Positions 1 through 15,000 of a stretch of DNA of 64,000 bases are shown here, in pieces. How positions within the stretch are numbered: the stretch's first letter is position 1; the number at the start of each line of letters is the position of its first letter. This DNA comes from Phytopythium helicoides (lineage: Eukaryota; Oomycota; Peronosporomycetes; Pythiales; Pythiaceae), in NCBI GenBank assembly GCA_024867545.1, contig JANFNE010000009.1, forward strand, positions 780,501-844,500, written 5' to 3'. The position numbers and the translations under genes are program-made. The notes below the pieces were generated by a model that worked only from the letters and a program-made list of their open reading frames with translations, was not told the origin of the DNA and searched no databases.

Positions 1-3000
1 TCCAATCGAATTCTTGGCTTTGACTTGAACGAAATATCGCACTCCATTCGTAAGTCCCGTTGCAGTGTATATAAGTGGACTACCAGTTGTCCCTGCCATT
101 AGGGCTGGGATGGCACTAGCTGCGATTTCCAACGGAGCTTGCTTTGCTGCTGAATCGAACGTCGATACCGTGTCAATGTCGATCCAATAGTTCGTAATGG
201 CTGCACCGTTGCTGCCCTGTCCATCTCGGGTAGGTGGTTGTATCTGAATTTGAAATGAAGTCCCAGAAAATGGCACGAGCGTCACAGATATAGGCGGATC
301 TGGGACTTTGTCTTTAGTTGTTGCCGAAAGCGGATAGCTCCACTTGCGGTTGTTAGGCGGATTTCCATCGAGGGCAATTTGCTGTACTGGCACAGAGTTG
401 ACGGCTGCAACACGCACGTAATACGTTGTAGCAGTCGAAAGCTGAGAGATCAAATAGCGATAGGGTGGGGACCCAGCGAGTAGAGTGCCAGAGATTACCG
501 CGGGCTCGAACGTGGAGTAGTATAATGCATAAGTTTTGCCGGAGAAGCTTGCACAACCATGGTTAGCTTTGACGATCACGGTAAGTCCCACTATCGCTTG
601 CGCTACCTCGAGAACACAAGAGTCGTCGGCCACAGTGAATTGCGTGCCAACAGTCATACGCGAGGAAACTAATGAGCCAGTTGACGTGGTTAGCACGTTA
701 GATCCCGAGAGCGAGACCGCGCAGTTCGTGCAGATTGGTAGGCCGTGCTTAAACACTGAGGTGACGTCCCATTGTACGATGTACGACGAAATGTCATTGT
801 TGAAGTTGGGGCTCACATTCGTCGTAGCAAGTGCAGGAGGAGAGAAGAATACCTCAAGTTGTGTACCGGAAACTACTGCCAAGTCCACATTCGTAGGTGC
901 GTTGGGGACCTGACTGGGGGTTGCACTCACGGGCGGAAGTACTGAAACTCCCTTGCCATGCTCGTTATATGCATCGACCTGCAGGAAGTATTGCTGACCC
1001 ATTGTCAGCTGTCTGTTGGTTCCATTCGGTAAGTAGTAGCACTTGGTACATGCATTTCCAGTTATGCGCACGTCTGCATCAAGCGGGTACAGACGCGGAA
1101 CCTTTGCGCGCAAGTAAGTCAGTGTTGGAACGCGAAGCATCGTCACGGTCCAAATGTATCCCTTGGACCACTCGTACGCCCGGACTCCAGTCTGGGAGAC
1201 TCCTGCATAGCCTGTTTCATGACCGTTTATATCACCCAAGTACAGCCTAGTCGAGTGCAGCGCTGAGGAGAAGTCATCAACTCGTACAGTGTACCACAAT
1301 CCACCTATACGAATAAGATCCCCTGGAAGCCCATACGCGCCACTTGCAAAGTCACAAGTTTCCCCGGCAGAGCAAGTGACGTAAATCTGGCCATTCATGA
1401 CATCGACCTTTCCGTCCAATGGCTGATAAGATGGCTCACGAACAACACCTACCGTGTTAATCGTCGACAAATCTTCGAGTGCATAGCGCACCTGATCCGC
1501 TGTCGATTCTGCATTGAGAGCTCGCGTGTACACCCCACCATACCCGACTTGGAAAGTCCCACTCATCTTTGCATCTGGTTGTGCATTGTACACCCCATCG
1601 ATTGATTTTGATGCCACATTGCCAATAACCGCATTTCCTGTGCTCGAGACAAATGTGAGGACGACATCTCCATAGACTTGATGTAATGTTACTGTGATCT
1701 CAGCCGGAGAAGATGCACAGAGAGTCGTTTGTGTGCCCCCGCTTGCTATGACAGATATTCCGTCAGCCTCCGTGTTAAATAGGGCAATCAGTATGTCTTC
1801 AACAGCTGTCAAAGTAGCATCGCCAGTCACAACTTGAGTAGCAGATCCCGCGGTAATTGTAATCTCATCCATCGCAATAGCAGTTGAAGTACATGTGAAA
1901 ACCATAACTTTCTTGCGGAAGTTCGTTGAGCCGGCTTGCTGTCGACTCACCACCACAGTCGTTGGCGTGCTGCTCTGCAATAGTGGTAACATACCTTCAA
2001 CAGCTGTAAAGGTGACCAAGAAAGCAGCGCCCGGACTTATAATAGTAGTACCATCTCCACCCGCGACAGGCGTCACAACTACACCACCCACAGCGGATAG
2101 TGCCGTCAAGGCAGATTGTAAATCGTTTGCGGTGGAGGTCCCGATAGTAAATGCGTTTGCTGTTTGTCCTCTAAATGTCAGAGTAAATGTGTTGCCAGTC
2201 GTCGCGGTATTAGTGAGCGTCAGTCTTTGGACCTCAGGTATGACAGGAGGCATGATGGAAGACCATGCAAGACTTGGAGCCCGCGTGATGATTCGTTGTG
2301 TCTGGTACAAAGTTGCTGCGTCGGTGATATAATACTCTGCTGGGGATGCTGCAAACGTGTTCGATGTATCCCAGCGAACACGATACCTGGTTATAGGGCT
2401 TCCGTTGTCTGACTCAGGTGGGTCAAATGACAGCCACAGTTGATCACCCACCGCATTCGATCCTTTGACAACCTCTCGAGTAAATCCTACGACGCCTTCT
2501 CCTGAGAGAGCTGTTGTATTGGCACGCAGCAGCGGCAGATCGCCCGGGTTAAGAGTGTTATCAAGGAAGGTGATCTGCCACGAGTAGCCACCTTCGTGAT
2601 CAACAGCAGATCGCTCCACATGGAGAGCACCAATAACTGCAAGCGATTCAAGTTTTTCCTGGACCGAGCTGCCGTCGCCTCCAGAATCTGCTGCTGTAGC
2701 TGGGGCGTTCCATTTAATTTGTGTCGTCACCGAGTCAAGATAAACGAGTGAAAACGAACCATCGATAGAATTTCCCTTGCGTACTTCTGTCACCAACACA
2801 TTGCTGCCAGTACCAACTAATGAGCTTGTAATCATCAGCGCTGGCACGTCGCCAACATAGTCCAGAAATGTGATAGTCCATACATAACCATTCTGTGCCG
2901 AGGGACCGGAGCGTGTAACTTGCACAGTTCCGACCCAATCCATCGCTTCAAGCGCCGATTTCATATCTGCAGCACTTGCATCAAACGCGACAGGAGCAGA

Positions 3001-6000
3001 TGCCTCAACAACAAAACTTCCGCTGAGTGTATTGCCATCTGTAAGCGTCTCTGTCTCACACACTGCTCCTGGCTTCGCAGCAAAATCAGCATCAACGGCA
3101 CAGATAAACGATGGCAGATTCCCTTCTGAATCCTTAAACGCAATAGTCCACAGATATCCTCCCTGCTCATCGATAAGTGATTGAGAGACCAGCACACTAC
3201 CAAAAACAGGCAATCTGTCGAGGTCGGCTTCGAGGTTGTCTGCAGTAGCTGTTGTTGGATCCACAAACGTATTGGTGGGATTAAAACCACCAGCATCGAC
3301 CATATTCACAGCGACGTTTCCATTTACGCCATTTGTAGTGAGTACGTTGTTTTCTTGGGTCTGGAATGCCGTACATCCTGTCATTACTGCTGTCATAAGA
3401 CTTACGTCTCCATACACACCGTTACCGTAGAAGAAGATACGATATATGTAGCCGTATGGTGCACGCGTTGAATCAAACGTTCGCGTCACGTACACCTTAT
3501 CGATGTTGTCCATTGCTGTGAGGATCGACTCCATAGCCGAAAGATCAGCTCCACTCTCACTTCTTGCGGGAGCGTCAAACTGAATACAGCTAGAAGTTTT
3601 GATAGCTCCAAGATGAGCAAACGATAGTTTGTATGATCCTGCAACAAGCGGTTTGCTGGCACTCACAACCACTTCTTGAACGGCCGTGTCTGTCCCCATT
3701 GCTAAGCCCGAGTTGATACCAACAGCAATAGCATAGTTCACTCCTCCATTTGCAAAAGGCACACATGCCGGGACGCAGTTTCCGTTTGTGAACACTTCTA
3801 GGATCTCAGTTTCTCCTGCAACATTGTTGCCAACAAATGTGATGGAATAAATATAACCGTAGTCGTAGTCTGCGGTGCCATCGCCATCTCGAGTCACCAC
3901 TATGTCTCCTTGTTCGAGCGCATCCAGAGTTAAAAGGGCTAGTTCAACGTCGCTTGCTGACGCAGAGTATGAAAGCGCAACTGTCTTCACAACAGCAGCG
4001 TTGCCGCCAACAGCAGCAAACGTCCCTGGTGTTGTCAAGCTAGCAACCTTTCGGACGAATCCAATCTGAAACTCACCGGCAGACAAGGTGGCATCTGAAG
4101 TAATTGTGATCGTCTGGATGGTTGGCACTCGGAATGCGAACTTGCCGCCTATGCAGTCATTGTCAAAGCACGTATCAGGTGCTGCCGAGGTTCGAAGAGT
4201 TTGCACTTCGGGAATGGATGCAGCTGAAGTCGCAATCGCTTGAATTTCTGTTATGTGTGTCGCCGCTAGACGCACTTCCTGTACCTCTGGGACAAATAGC
4301 GCATAACCAGCGGCGACATTTTGCACTGCCGAAGGTGCGCTGCTAGGTGTGACGGGAACAACGGGGGTGGAAAAGGGTCCAATACCAATTTCTGTTGAGG
4401 CAGCTACATGAGCGTAATAAGTGATCCCAGGAAGCAAGTTTGTGAGGAGAAATGAATTTGAAGCCGACCCTTGAACAAAGTTATCCACGACAGCAAGCTG
4501 AGCGGTCAGCGTATCTGGCTGCGCGCCTAGCTTTGGCACATCACCTATAGTGGATGTGAATTTGATTGTCCAAAAGAACCCATTGACTTTAAAAATACTG
4601 AGCGCGTCGTCCCCTGCTACATACGTTGCCGCTGTTATAACGGAAGTAGCACTCGCTAGAGGAATCATCTGCTTCTGCAGAGCTAATGCGCCATTGACGC
4701 CGTCTCGAATAGTTGTCACCACAACACTTCCTGAATGAAGGTCTACGTAGTCACTTGCAGCTGCTGAGATTTGGTCCAAATTACCCGCGAGAGCATTCCC
4801 GCTGAAATAAATAGTGTATAAGAACCCGTTCGGAGCTATAACAGCATCAACACGCCTGGTGACGATAATGGCCCCGGTATTTTGCGCTGCACCACCCGTC
4901 ACCATCAAATCAAGAAGTGCAGATTGCAGTGTATCTTCATCAGCATTCCATGGGATTGGTACGGACGAAGTCCCCTTGTAAGTGATCTTGTAGGTACCCG
5001 TTGTAGTAGCAATGTCGTTTGCGGAGTTTTTAACGGCCACTTGTTGAATTTCGAACTGCTCTTGCATCACACTAAAGAGCTGAGATACTGCGTACGCTAC
5101 GTGAGTGCCAGGCGACTCGCCATGATAGTACTCACTGAGGGCAAAGCTTCCAGGCCGTAGCCCACCTTCAGTCTCGGTAGCAATAGAGATATCTGATGCC
5201 CCGGTTGGAGCAACACACCCTGTATAGTCGAGTTGAATTGGCGGAACGTTACCCGTTACTGAGTCTCCAACGAAAGTGATTTTGTATATATATCCTCCTG
5301 GAGCAATAACTGGTTGAGCCTCCCGAGTCACTACGACTCCGTCTGCTCCAATCGTCGATAGCGCAGTCAATGCTGTCTGAATATCTGCCGCGGGCACATT
5401 TACATTCAAGCACGCAGTTGTTGTTTGCCCTGCAAAGTTGAACTTGACGCTTGCTCCTGCGGACGGAGACTTTACCGTTAGCACCTGAGTTTCGGGGCTT
5501 CCTCCAGAAGTGATCTGCTCAATCAAAGCCTTTCGAACACTTCCTCCATTTTGAACCCAGCCAGTTCCACACGGAAGACTTCGCTCATCTAGAAGCGTCA
5601 TTCGTGGTGTGATAGCTGAATTGTAATCGAGAAAGAAAATGTCATATTTGTATCCAGGCGAACCATCACGAACTGTCTCAATGATCAACGCAGGGTTTCC
5701 TCCAACAACCGGTGCACATGGAGATGCTCCAATATTGATGACTTCAATTGGAAGCATATTCCCTAGCACGCGACTAAATCCTCCGGAGAGTGGACCACGG
5801 AAGTTAATCAAATATTCGTATCCAAATCCCCAGCTCGATGTTCCATCTCCGGTTCGTGTGACGTTGATATGGTCTCCAACAGCGCCGAAAGTGGTTAAAC
5901 TGTTCAGTGCAGCCTGTAAATCATCAGCAGAGACACCGTAATTCAAGCACGAGGTTGTCACAACCTCACCCTCGATCGTGAGCATGAGTTGAAACAGACC

Positions 6001-9000
6001 CGTATTTCCCGAAGTTACTTCGGAGCTTGACGTCATTCGTAAGCGTTGAACTTCCGTCACAGACTCACCGTTTCCCTGGCGAGTCACAATGACATCCCCA
6101 CTACCCAAGTTTGTTTCTATCTCGTTCTGTAAATCATAGTCTGTGACTCCCCACCGCAGACAATTCGATGTCGACCCTCCCAGGGACAATTTAAAGTAGC
6201 CTGATGAATCTACAACTTGACCCGAGTCAGTTGCAAACGTGAGTTGTTGGTGACCAATCGTGCCGCCGTGTTTGGTGACCGCGACACTTCCGGTCACAAC
6301 CACACCGTTTGGCATCGCAGTGCAGCCAGAAGTGCTGAATCTCAGGGTCCCAACATCTCCCGCAGTACCGCTACCACCAAAGTAAACAGTGTACGAGTAT
6401 CCTTTTTTAGTGTTCGTCTCTGTAACGATAGGTCCTGATCGGACCACCTTCACGTTTGCGCCAGGAAATGTATTAAGCTGGGTTTGAACATCACTTGCTA
6501 GCGCATTAAATGACAAGCACGCAGTAGTTGAGATCGAAGCGCCACTAGTTAAGCTAAGTGTAAAAACACTTGCAACAACTGCTGAGTCCCAATTAGCGAT
6601 AGGTACTGATACCGTAACCTGCTGAATTTCCTGACCAGAGTGCTGGACTGTATACACTTGCCCGTCAATCCGCAAAGTCATACCTGGATAAAGTTGCTCA
6701 TTCGTAGCTGGAACTGATGTCAACACAACTGGGGATAGAGCAGAAACTACAACCTGAGATGTCGTGACATCCTTCGTGAATGGCCAGTCACCATTGCTCC
6801 CCACCAAATTGTCTGCCCCAACATATCCTATGCGGAATACATCCCCGGGCGAAATAAACTGCGATATATCGTCAACACCTGTAACCCCCGCTGAGGTACC
6901 ATCTTTTGTGACCAGGGCGATTGCATTTGGGATCTGTTGGGTCACGTAGTAGCTCTGAGTAACATCGACATCTCCGTACAATCGCATTGATTCGATACCC
7001 TGCGTGATGGCATCTGCTGATGAAGAGTACTGCAGCGGGGGCGTTGCTTTTGTTGAGGTGTTCAAAGTGAACATGCCAGTGATAGGTGCGGATCCAGCCT
7101 TGCTGGTGGTCACATCAATCGATCGCTGATTACCTTGAAGTGTTGAAAGCATGACTGACAATGGACCCACATTGCCACTCCCTGATGGAAAAGTCAATCC
7201 ACCGTACTCGCCTGTCACCTTCATAAATCGAACACGCCACCGGTAGCCTCCACGTGTTCCGGAGTTGCTAACTGGTTGACCTTCCCAGCCTCCCGAGCAT
7301 GCAGAGCTGGTACATCCAGTCGCGGTGGACGGATACTCAAATCTATCCACCGTTACTCTTCCGATAGTGTTCATTTCATTGATCTTCCGCATAAGGCGCT
7401 CCGGTGCTTCATTGAACGCAACTTGGCGTGGACCATATGTCGAATGAAAATCTATGAGGAACGACCCACTCAGCCCTCTAGACCCAGACGTCACCTCTGT
7501 CACACTGACAGCCACCGCATTTGTCGTCGTGACTTCGGGTGAAAAGACTGGTGCAATAGCGGCAATATTGCCTGCACCGAGGGGTGTGAAGCCAGGATTT
7601 GAGATGAAGCGCACAAGCCACGACATCTCTCCATACTTTCCTTGAACAGTTCGTTGTACACTCACTTTTCGCCCAAGCATACTGCCCTCTAGCACACGTG
7701 TGACCGTATCTGCCGCGGCATTCCATGGAAGGAGAATGGTGAGTCCCAAACTTGTAAGACCCGCAGGGACCATCGTTGCACATGTTGTCGAGGATACTGT
7801 GACAGCAGTCGCCGTCACTGTGGTAGCCGTGAAAACACAGCTAGAGTAGCCTGCTAGGGTGAAACGGTCTTGTGAAAGGAGATACTGCATAATTCCTGAT
7901 GCGCTTCGAGCTTGGTCCACGGTTAGTGTTTGAATATTGCTGCACGAGGCAGTCACTGTGGGATCACAAGTGGGAAGCAAATAAAATTGGCTGTCAAGCC
8001 CCGGATCTCCTTGCACTTCAAACGCAGTAAAATATCCTCGTAATATCTGGCCGTTCAGAACGATTCCTGCGAAACAAGTTCCACCTACAGAAGCTCCGCA
8101 TACTGTTGCAACTGGATTTGATCCACTAAGACCGGCTCCGAGAGCGGTCATTGTGGGCACATCACCAGGTGAGTTACACAGCCGAGCTCCTGTTGATGAG
8201 TACTCGACCTCTTCACAACCCAAAGTGCCATATGCATCGCGAAGAAATGTTACAGTCCACGAGTACCCACCTGTCTGGGGGTCTACTGCACTTCGTGACA
8301 CAGATACATCTCCAATATTGGCCATACCTTCCAGAATCTCCTCGACTGATGCCCCCGAGGCTCCACTCTCTGCACGCGTCGCCCACGCATTGTGCGCAAT
8401 ATCACCGCTCGTAACAAGACTCTTCACCGCCATGTGTGTCGCTAGTGTGCTAGTGTCTAGAGTAATCTTGAATGTTCCTTTGATTGGACCGACCCCCGCT
8501 CTCACAACTCCAACACGGCAATCCTGGGAGTTGTCATTAGCTGTCGTAGTCAAGCCATCTTTCACACAGTTAATAGAAAGTCCAATTGAATCCATGGGGC
8601 CAACGTGTCGGCCCCAGGCCTTGGAGTAGCCAGTGTCAGGCCAAACATCAGTCCAACTAGCACGGGCTCCCTTCCAATTTCCTGCAATTCCAGATGAATG
8701 ATCGCTCGTTGGGTCAGCCCATACAGAGGAATAAAACGTAATCAGCCACTTATAACTTTGTACTTGAACATTTCCAGTGTCAAGCGGGCCTTGTCTATCA
8801 ACAAGTACACTGCTTGGCTTGATAGAGCTTAGACTATTGAGTTGCGCTTGTACCGCTGTCTTATCCGCGGAAAATAGTATCGGCCCGGTAGAATCACCAT
8901 TAAAAGTGAGCTGAAATGTACCACCGAGCTGATTGCCCTTGCGCGTTTCTACTACTTGAGCCCGCACATTTGTGGCAACTAGAGCCGTGATTGGAATTTG

Positions 9001-12000
9001 AAGTAGCTCGACATCTCCACCTGTCGATTGATCACTGTACTCAATCGTCCACGTAAATCCGCCAGCTTGCGTAGCTTGCGAACGGGTAACAGTAATACTT
9101 GGAATACCGAGATTGGTTACAAGAAAGTCGGCGAAGGCGGTGTCAGTGATTTGGGAGTTCACCGTTGCTGGAAGTATCTGTGTGCTAAGATCATACACAT
9201 TTGCTGAAGTCACGCCCCTGAACGCAAATGTCATGGTACCAGTAACTTGGTTTCCATCGCGACTTCCTGCACTGGGATTCAGAGGATTTGTATAATCTTC
9301 AATTGTAACACTAGGTATATTCGGTGCTGTCGTTGTAGCCGGATCAGCATCGACCAGATTCGTTGAGTCCTTTGTCATGCGCGGGATGTTTCCTCGTCGG
9401 CTTGTAAATTCTATTTGCCACGTAAACCCTCCAGACCATTTGTTGCCGGTTTCTGAATACACTGTCCTCTTGACATTGACTGTGCCAAAAACTTGTTCCC
9501 CAGTGTTCAAAACGACGACTGATTCGAGAGCTGCCTTCATCTGGGCTTCAGATGCGTCCCACGGGATTGCACCAGTAGAAAGGCTTGTCGTGGGGTCCGT
9601 CTCAACTGTCAACGCCAGTAAAAAGGTTCCTGATATCGTGCTTCCGATGGTCGTTCTCGATACTGTACATGATTTGGACCCAGCGGAATTTGTAAGCATA
9701 ATTGTCGATGACCCACATATAAGAAGGGGTAGCGTTCCAGATCGTCTACGGAAGGTCACTGCATAAACTGTTCCAACGAATGTGGTCGTGATCCTCTGAG
9801 TAGCAGTTACCGTCACGGAGTTAATTACAGCATTGAGAAGGCTTTGCACGGAGGAATCGACAAGAGGTTGTGTTGCCGAGCTTTTGACCGGTACGCTAGC
9901 TACAAATTGTTTTGCTTTGAACAGAGGTAAAGTTTGCTGAGAGAATGAGCTGCAAAGTATTCCTACATCTCCTGCAGCAACTGTTATAGTCGTAGTCGAG
10001 ACGCTACCGACCTCAAATGAGCACGGTCCAACTTGCAGTTTTGAACCAACTATCGACTGTCCTGTAAAGTCAGAAGTGACAGTAAATATTGACGTGGACG
10101 AGTCAAATGCAGTTACACACGATGTACAAAGCCGGTCACTAGTAGATGGGGTGCACTCTGCACTCACTCCAGTTGTCTCAGCTGGACCAGAATAAGATTC
10201 GCATGTGTAAGTGACACTGAAGACAGAGCTCGCATCATAGAAGACTTCGTTCCCTTTCCTGAATTCAGTTGCTGTGGTTGGAATCGACGCAAATGTTGAT
10301 GTAACACCATTGACAGTCTTTGTGAGGGCACTGTTGATAGAGAGCTCCAGAACATCACCAGTTACCGCATCTCCTGAAAACGTAATTGAATAGACATACG
10401 TCAAATCGCCGTTTGAGATCGAATCGGTTCTTGTTACCGTAACTGAATCGATGTTGCTCAAAGCATCCAATGCACTCTTCATAGTGGCCGCTCCAGAGGT
10501 GGCACTGGAGTCTTGCAAGGACGTCAGCAAGTCATTTGAACGTTCGTAGGTCTTTGGTAGCGTGCAGTATGTACAGAGTCGACTATCAAAAGTTAATGAA
10601 AAGGTTCCTCCAATGACAGTCGGATCGGATGCCACGCCAGGGAGGGACAATGTGATCGTCTGAATTTCATTGATTCGACTTGCTCCCACTTCAATACTCT
10701 GCACTTCGAGTACCTCCGGAGTGGTGGTGCGAACTGCTTGGATCTCGTTGATATCATCGGCATCCAAACGAAGTTCTTGAAGCTCGTTTATATCTTGCGC
10801 AGAAGTGGTCACCGACACGATTTCATCAAGAACTTGATTGTTTGTAGTTTGAATCACTTGCACCTCATCAACACCAGTAAATACCGTGCGCACCATTTGC
10901 TCCTCATTTGTTACCTCGACAGTTGCGTCAATCAGCTGTTCCTCATTTACCACATCGCTTCGCACGATAACAGATTGCATCTCCCGAACAATTGGAATAG
11001 TGATGCTTGAGCTCTCTCCACTGGTAAAGTCTTCCTGTTCATCCCATTCGAGATGGTAGGCTTTGAGGCTCGATCCACCATCAAAATTTGGGTTTTTCCA
11101 AGTCGCTTGCACGGAGGTCGAGGTTACAACTGCCAACTCAAGATCTTGAGGCTCCGTTGGTGGCTGATTGGTTACAAGTACTGAAGCAGGAACCGTTGCG
11201 ATTGGTGAGCCGGCTCCCTTCGCATTGAAAGCTGTAATGCGAACAAAATATGTGGTCTCAGGAGTTAACACGTCCGAGCGAACACCTGTGAGTGGATCGT
11301 CTCCTCCAATGATGTATGATCGTTCGGTGCCTAAAACTAACCCGAATGCAGCCGGTGAGTCAAATTTGTCGGAACTGTCCCACTCAATCATGTACTGTGT
11401 AATCGATAGGCCACCATCTCCCCCAAAATAAGTCTTCTCAACAGATGATGCTTCCCACGTCACTAGGATGGCGTAGCTAGACAATACCTTCGCCACAGGT
11501 GACTCTGGTTTGCCGGGAGTTTGATCAAAAGGGATGGTAGAGGTTGGGCTTGGGACTGCTGCGCCACTTTTTCCTTGATCGTTGGCCGCATACACTCGAA
11601 CGAAATAGTTGGCCCGCGTTAACGCTGGGATATTCACAAAGAATGGCCCGGTTGCACCACTGGTTATGCTTAGAGTGCGCTGAAGATCATAATTAGGAGA
11701 AGCCGCGTTTTGGAAGGAGCTCGTTGTATCCCACTGGATGAGATAAGAGGAAATAGCGCTCCCACCATCGCTGTTGGGCTCGGACCAGCGCACTTTTATC
11801 AAACGACTCGACAAAACAACAAGCACGACATTATTTGGAGGACCGGGAACTGCTCGCGGCACTTCATACGCCGGTGAGATGTATTTTGCACCACCGTAGC
11901 CTTCTTGATTATAGGCTCGAACTCTTACGCCGTATTTTACGCCAGTTGTTAATCCGGTGATATTGTACCCAAGGGAACCCGGAATCCCGATCTCAACTGG

Positions 12001-15000
12001 GGTCCCAGCTACTCCACTTTTCTCGCAGTAACGGTCAGGCTGTGATCCAGCATTCGTTCGGGCTACTGAGATTCGCGCACTCGGTCCATGAAGCTCAGTT
12101 CCATCGACCACAAGAAGCGACATTTCGTTGGCAAACTCGGTCAAAAACGTCACAATCCAATTGTACCCGTAGCCATTTGCTGATCGACTCACATTTACGT
12201 TTCCCACCGTCACAAGACTCTCCAGCGCGCTTTGAAGTCCAACAGCAGATACATTGTAATCAAGCGGAGAAGTTGTGTCGGACAGTCCACCGCTAGCAAA
12301 AGCCAACTTAAAGGTCCCGCTGATAGGCTGAAGCCCCTTTTGAATCGATTCAACATAGATGCCTGGATTGTTGCCTCCCCAGTTATCGCTTGTTGAGACC
12401 GCGATCAATGGCTGAGGCCCAACGTGACCGGCCAAAAACGTGATTGACCACACAAATCCGTACGCCTTTTGGAACACCGGAACTGGAACAGACACTGCAA
12501 TTGGAGTGTCTACCGTGAATGTCGTGGCTTGAGGTTGAAGTGTCTGAATTGTCAATTCGTAGCCTGCAATCCAAATGGTCATTCCCGCAGCGAGACCAGA
12601 CTGATCCAGAGTCACTGTGGAAGATCCATCCACCGTAATAGTTGTGGTTGTGGTTGCTGTAACAGCGGTAACCAAAAGACCATCAACGACGCGCTTGGAC
12701 ATATCGCGCGTCACGCCGACAGTTCCTACAGAGGATAGCCTCTCCAGTTGATCTTTTATGGAGTTGGGACCAGTTGCTAAAGCATTCCAGGCAATATTCT
12801 GGGTTGATTCTCCCATAAACGATAACTTGAAGTTTCCTGTCAGACTGTCGGTATCCGCAAAGTTGATCAGCTGCTGAATTTCAGGTAGGCCTTTACCAGC
12901 TGATGTGGTGATTGTCTGTTCCTCAAACGTGCCAGGGTCACGATACCACTCAACCTTGTACTTAGTGACTGGGCATCCACCATCGTTTGGGCTAGCACTC
13001 CACCTTATCGAAAGCGATGTTTCGTCTTTTACAGATGCACTAACCAGAGTAGGAGGATCGGGCTGTCCACATGTGGTCGCAGTTGACATTGGAGATGTCG
13101 CAGACCCAAATCCTTCTTCGTTGTACGCCATTGCGTGTAAATAGTACTGAACACCTGGACGGAGGCCCGTAAGAGTGTATCGAAAAGGGTCTGTCCCGCT
13201 GATTTTACCAGCAACACGGATGGAGCCCGCAGTTCCTGAGAGGGAAAAGTCGGCTACTAGCATCATAAATACATTTCCGGCTCCCACAAGATCTTCCCCA
13301 CTCAAGTAAGCGAATGTGACAGACCATACTGCATTGTTCATCGCCGCATTCCGCCATGACTTGGTAACCTTGATTGAGTACGACTCCGTAATCGCCTGAA
13401 GAGCCTGCTGCAGCTCCAGCGCTGTGGATGACACAGAAATCGATGCAGTCACTTTTCCTTCTAGCTGCAGTTTGAACCACCCAGACAATTCTGTCTTGGA
13501 GTCCGTGTAAACGTCTTGCACTTCGCGGGTAAAATCACCGATTGCTAGATCGCTGAATCCGTTTACTATTTCATCTACTGTTATTCGAGGAAAATCACCA
13601 GTGAGACGCTTTCCATCAGCAACAAGCGGGTTGAGATCGCCTGGATTATGCTGGAATGTAATGCGCCACGTGTACCCCCAGGAAGCCTGTACCCGACGCA
13701 CTTTGACTGGCTCAATCGCAATATTAACTGTCCCAGTGATAATCGCAAGTGCATCTGCCATGTCATCCGCGGAGCAATCAAAACTCAATGGAGAAGTTGA
13801 TTGGCCGCCCCACGAAAGCGTAAAGGTTCCTCCCGCACCAGTGGCACTCCGATAGCTTGTTGTGACGTATTGTACTTCATATTGTTTCTGGACCGTAGCT
13901 ACACCATAGTCAGGACTAGAGCTGTCAAATGATGGTGAGGAGTCCCATTCGAGACGGTACATCGTCACCTCTGCACCGCCTGAATAGATTGGTGGTCGAT
14001 AATTAACCGATAGCCATGTCGATCCATGGAACTCGCCAAGTACTACACTGGTTGGCGGTGTTGGAACAACAGATACAGACCATGACTGCGCTGTGAAAAC
14101 TTGCGACGAAGAGCTGACACCCTTTTTATTGACCGCAGACATGCGAAAGGCGTAATCGTCATTCAAAATCAAGTTCTCATGTCGAGAGGTCGCGACAACG
14201 TTATTTCCATCAACTCGAGCATTAACATGTGAAGGAACGGCAGCACCGGTGACAAGCGCTTGCAATAAAGGAAGCTTGCGATCCGGATAGATGCCCCAAA
14301 AAGCTACAGAATGAACAAACCCATTTCCATATGCTTTGGTTTCCACAGTAACACCATCAATCGTATCCAGCCCTTCAAGCGCATTTTGAACTGTGGTCGC
14401 GGTGTCACTCCACTGCAAGGGTGCCGTTGTCTCACCATCAAATGTTAATGTGTATGTTACACCTGTGGTATCCACCTGGCTAACAGCTTCTAATAGCACT
14501 GTTTGAGTTACAGCAGGGTTACCGATGTGAATCGTTTTGGGGGGAATAGTGCTTGATCCTTTTGCTCCGATGAAAGCGTTGGTACCTCGAAAGTTGTTTT
14601 CAGGAATGACTTCAAGACTCTCAAGATTTCCCAGGTAGGATCGAAAGATAAGACTCCATTGTCGACCATTGGAGGAGCGATATGCTGTACCTCGTATGAT
14701 TTCTCCATCAAAGGTTCCGGTTACGTCAACATTGCGAGGATCCACTGCAGTGACAGTGTACCGCTGCATATCCACACCATTTGCACGAATCCACAGATAA
14801 TCACCAATTGATACCAGGTAAGTCCAGTCGCTGGTAGTACGAAGACGATTATCATAAACATACGTTGCCGGCACTGCATTTGCTATAGAGACTCCCGCAT
14901 ACGCGATGTCTGTTGTCACAGTAGTTCCTGCCACTGCCTGAATGGTATATTTGAGTCCTCCGAGGAAGAAGAAGTCTGCTATTTGAAACCCATGGTTTCC

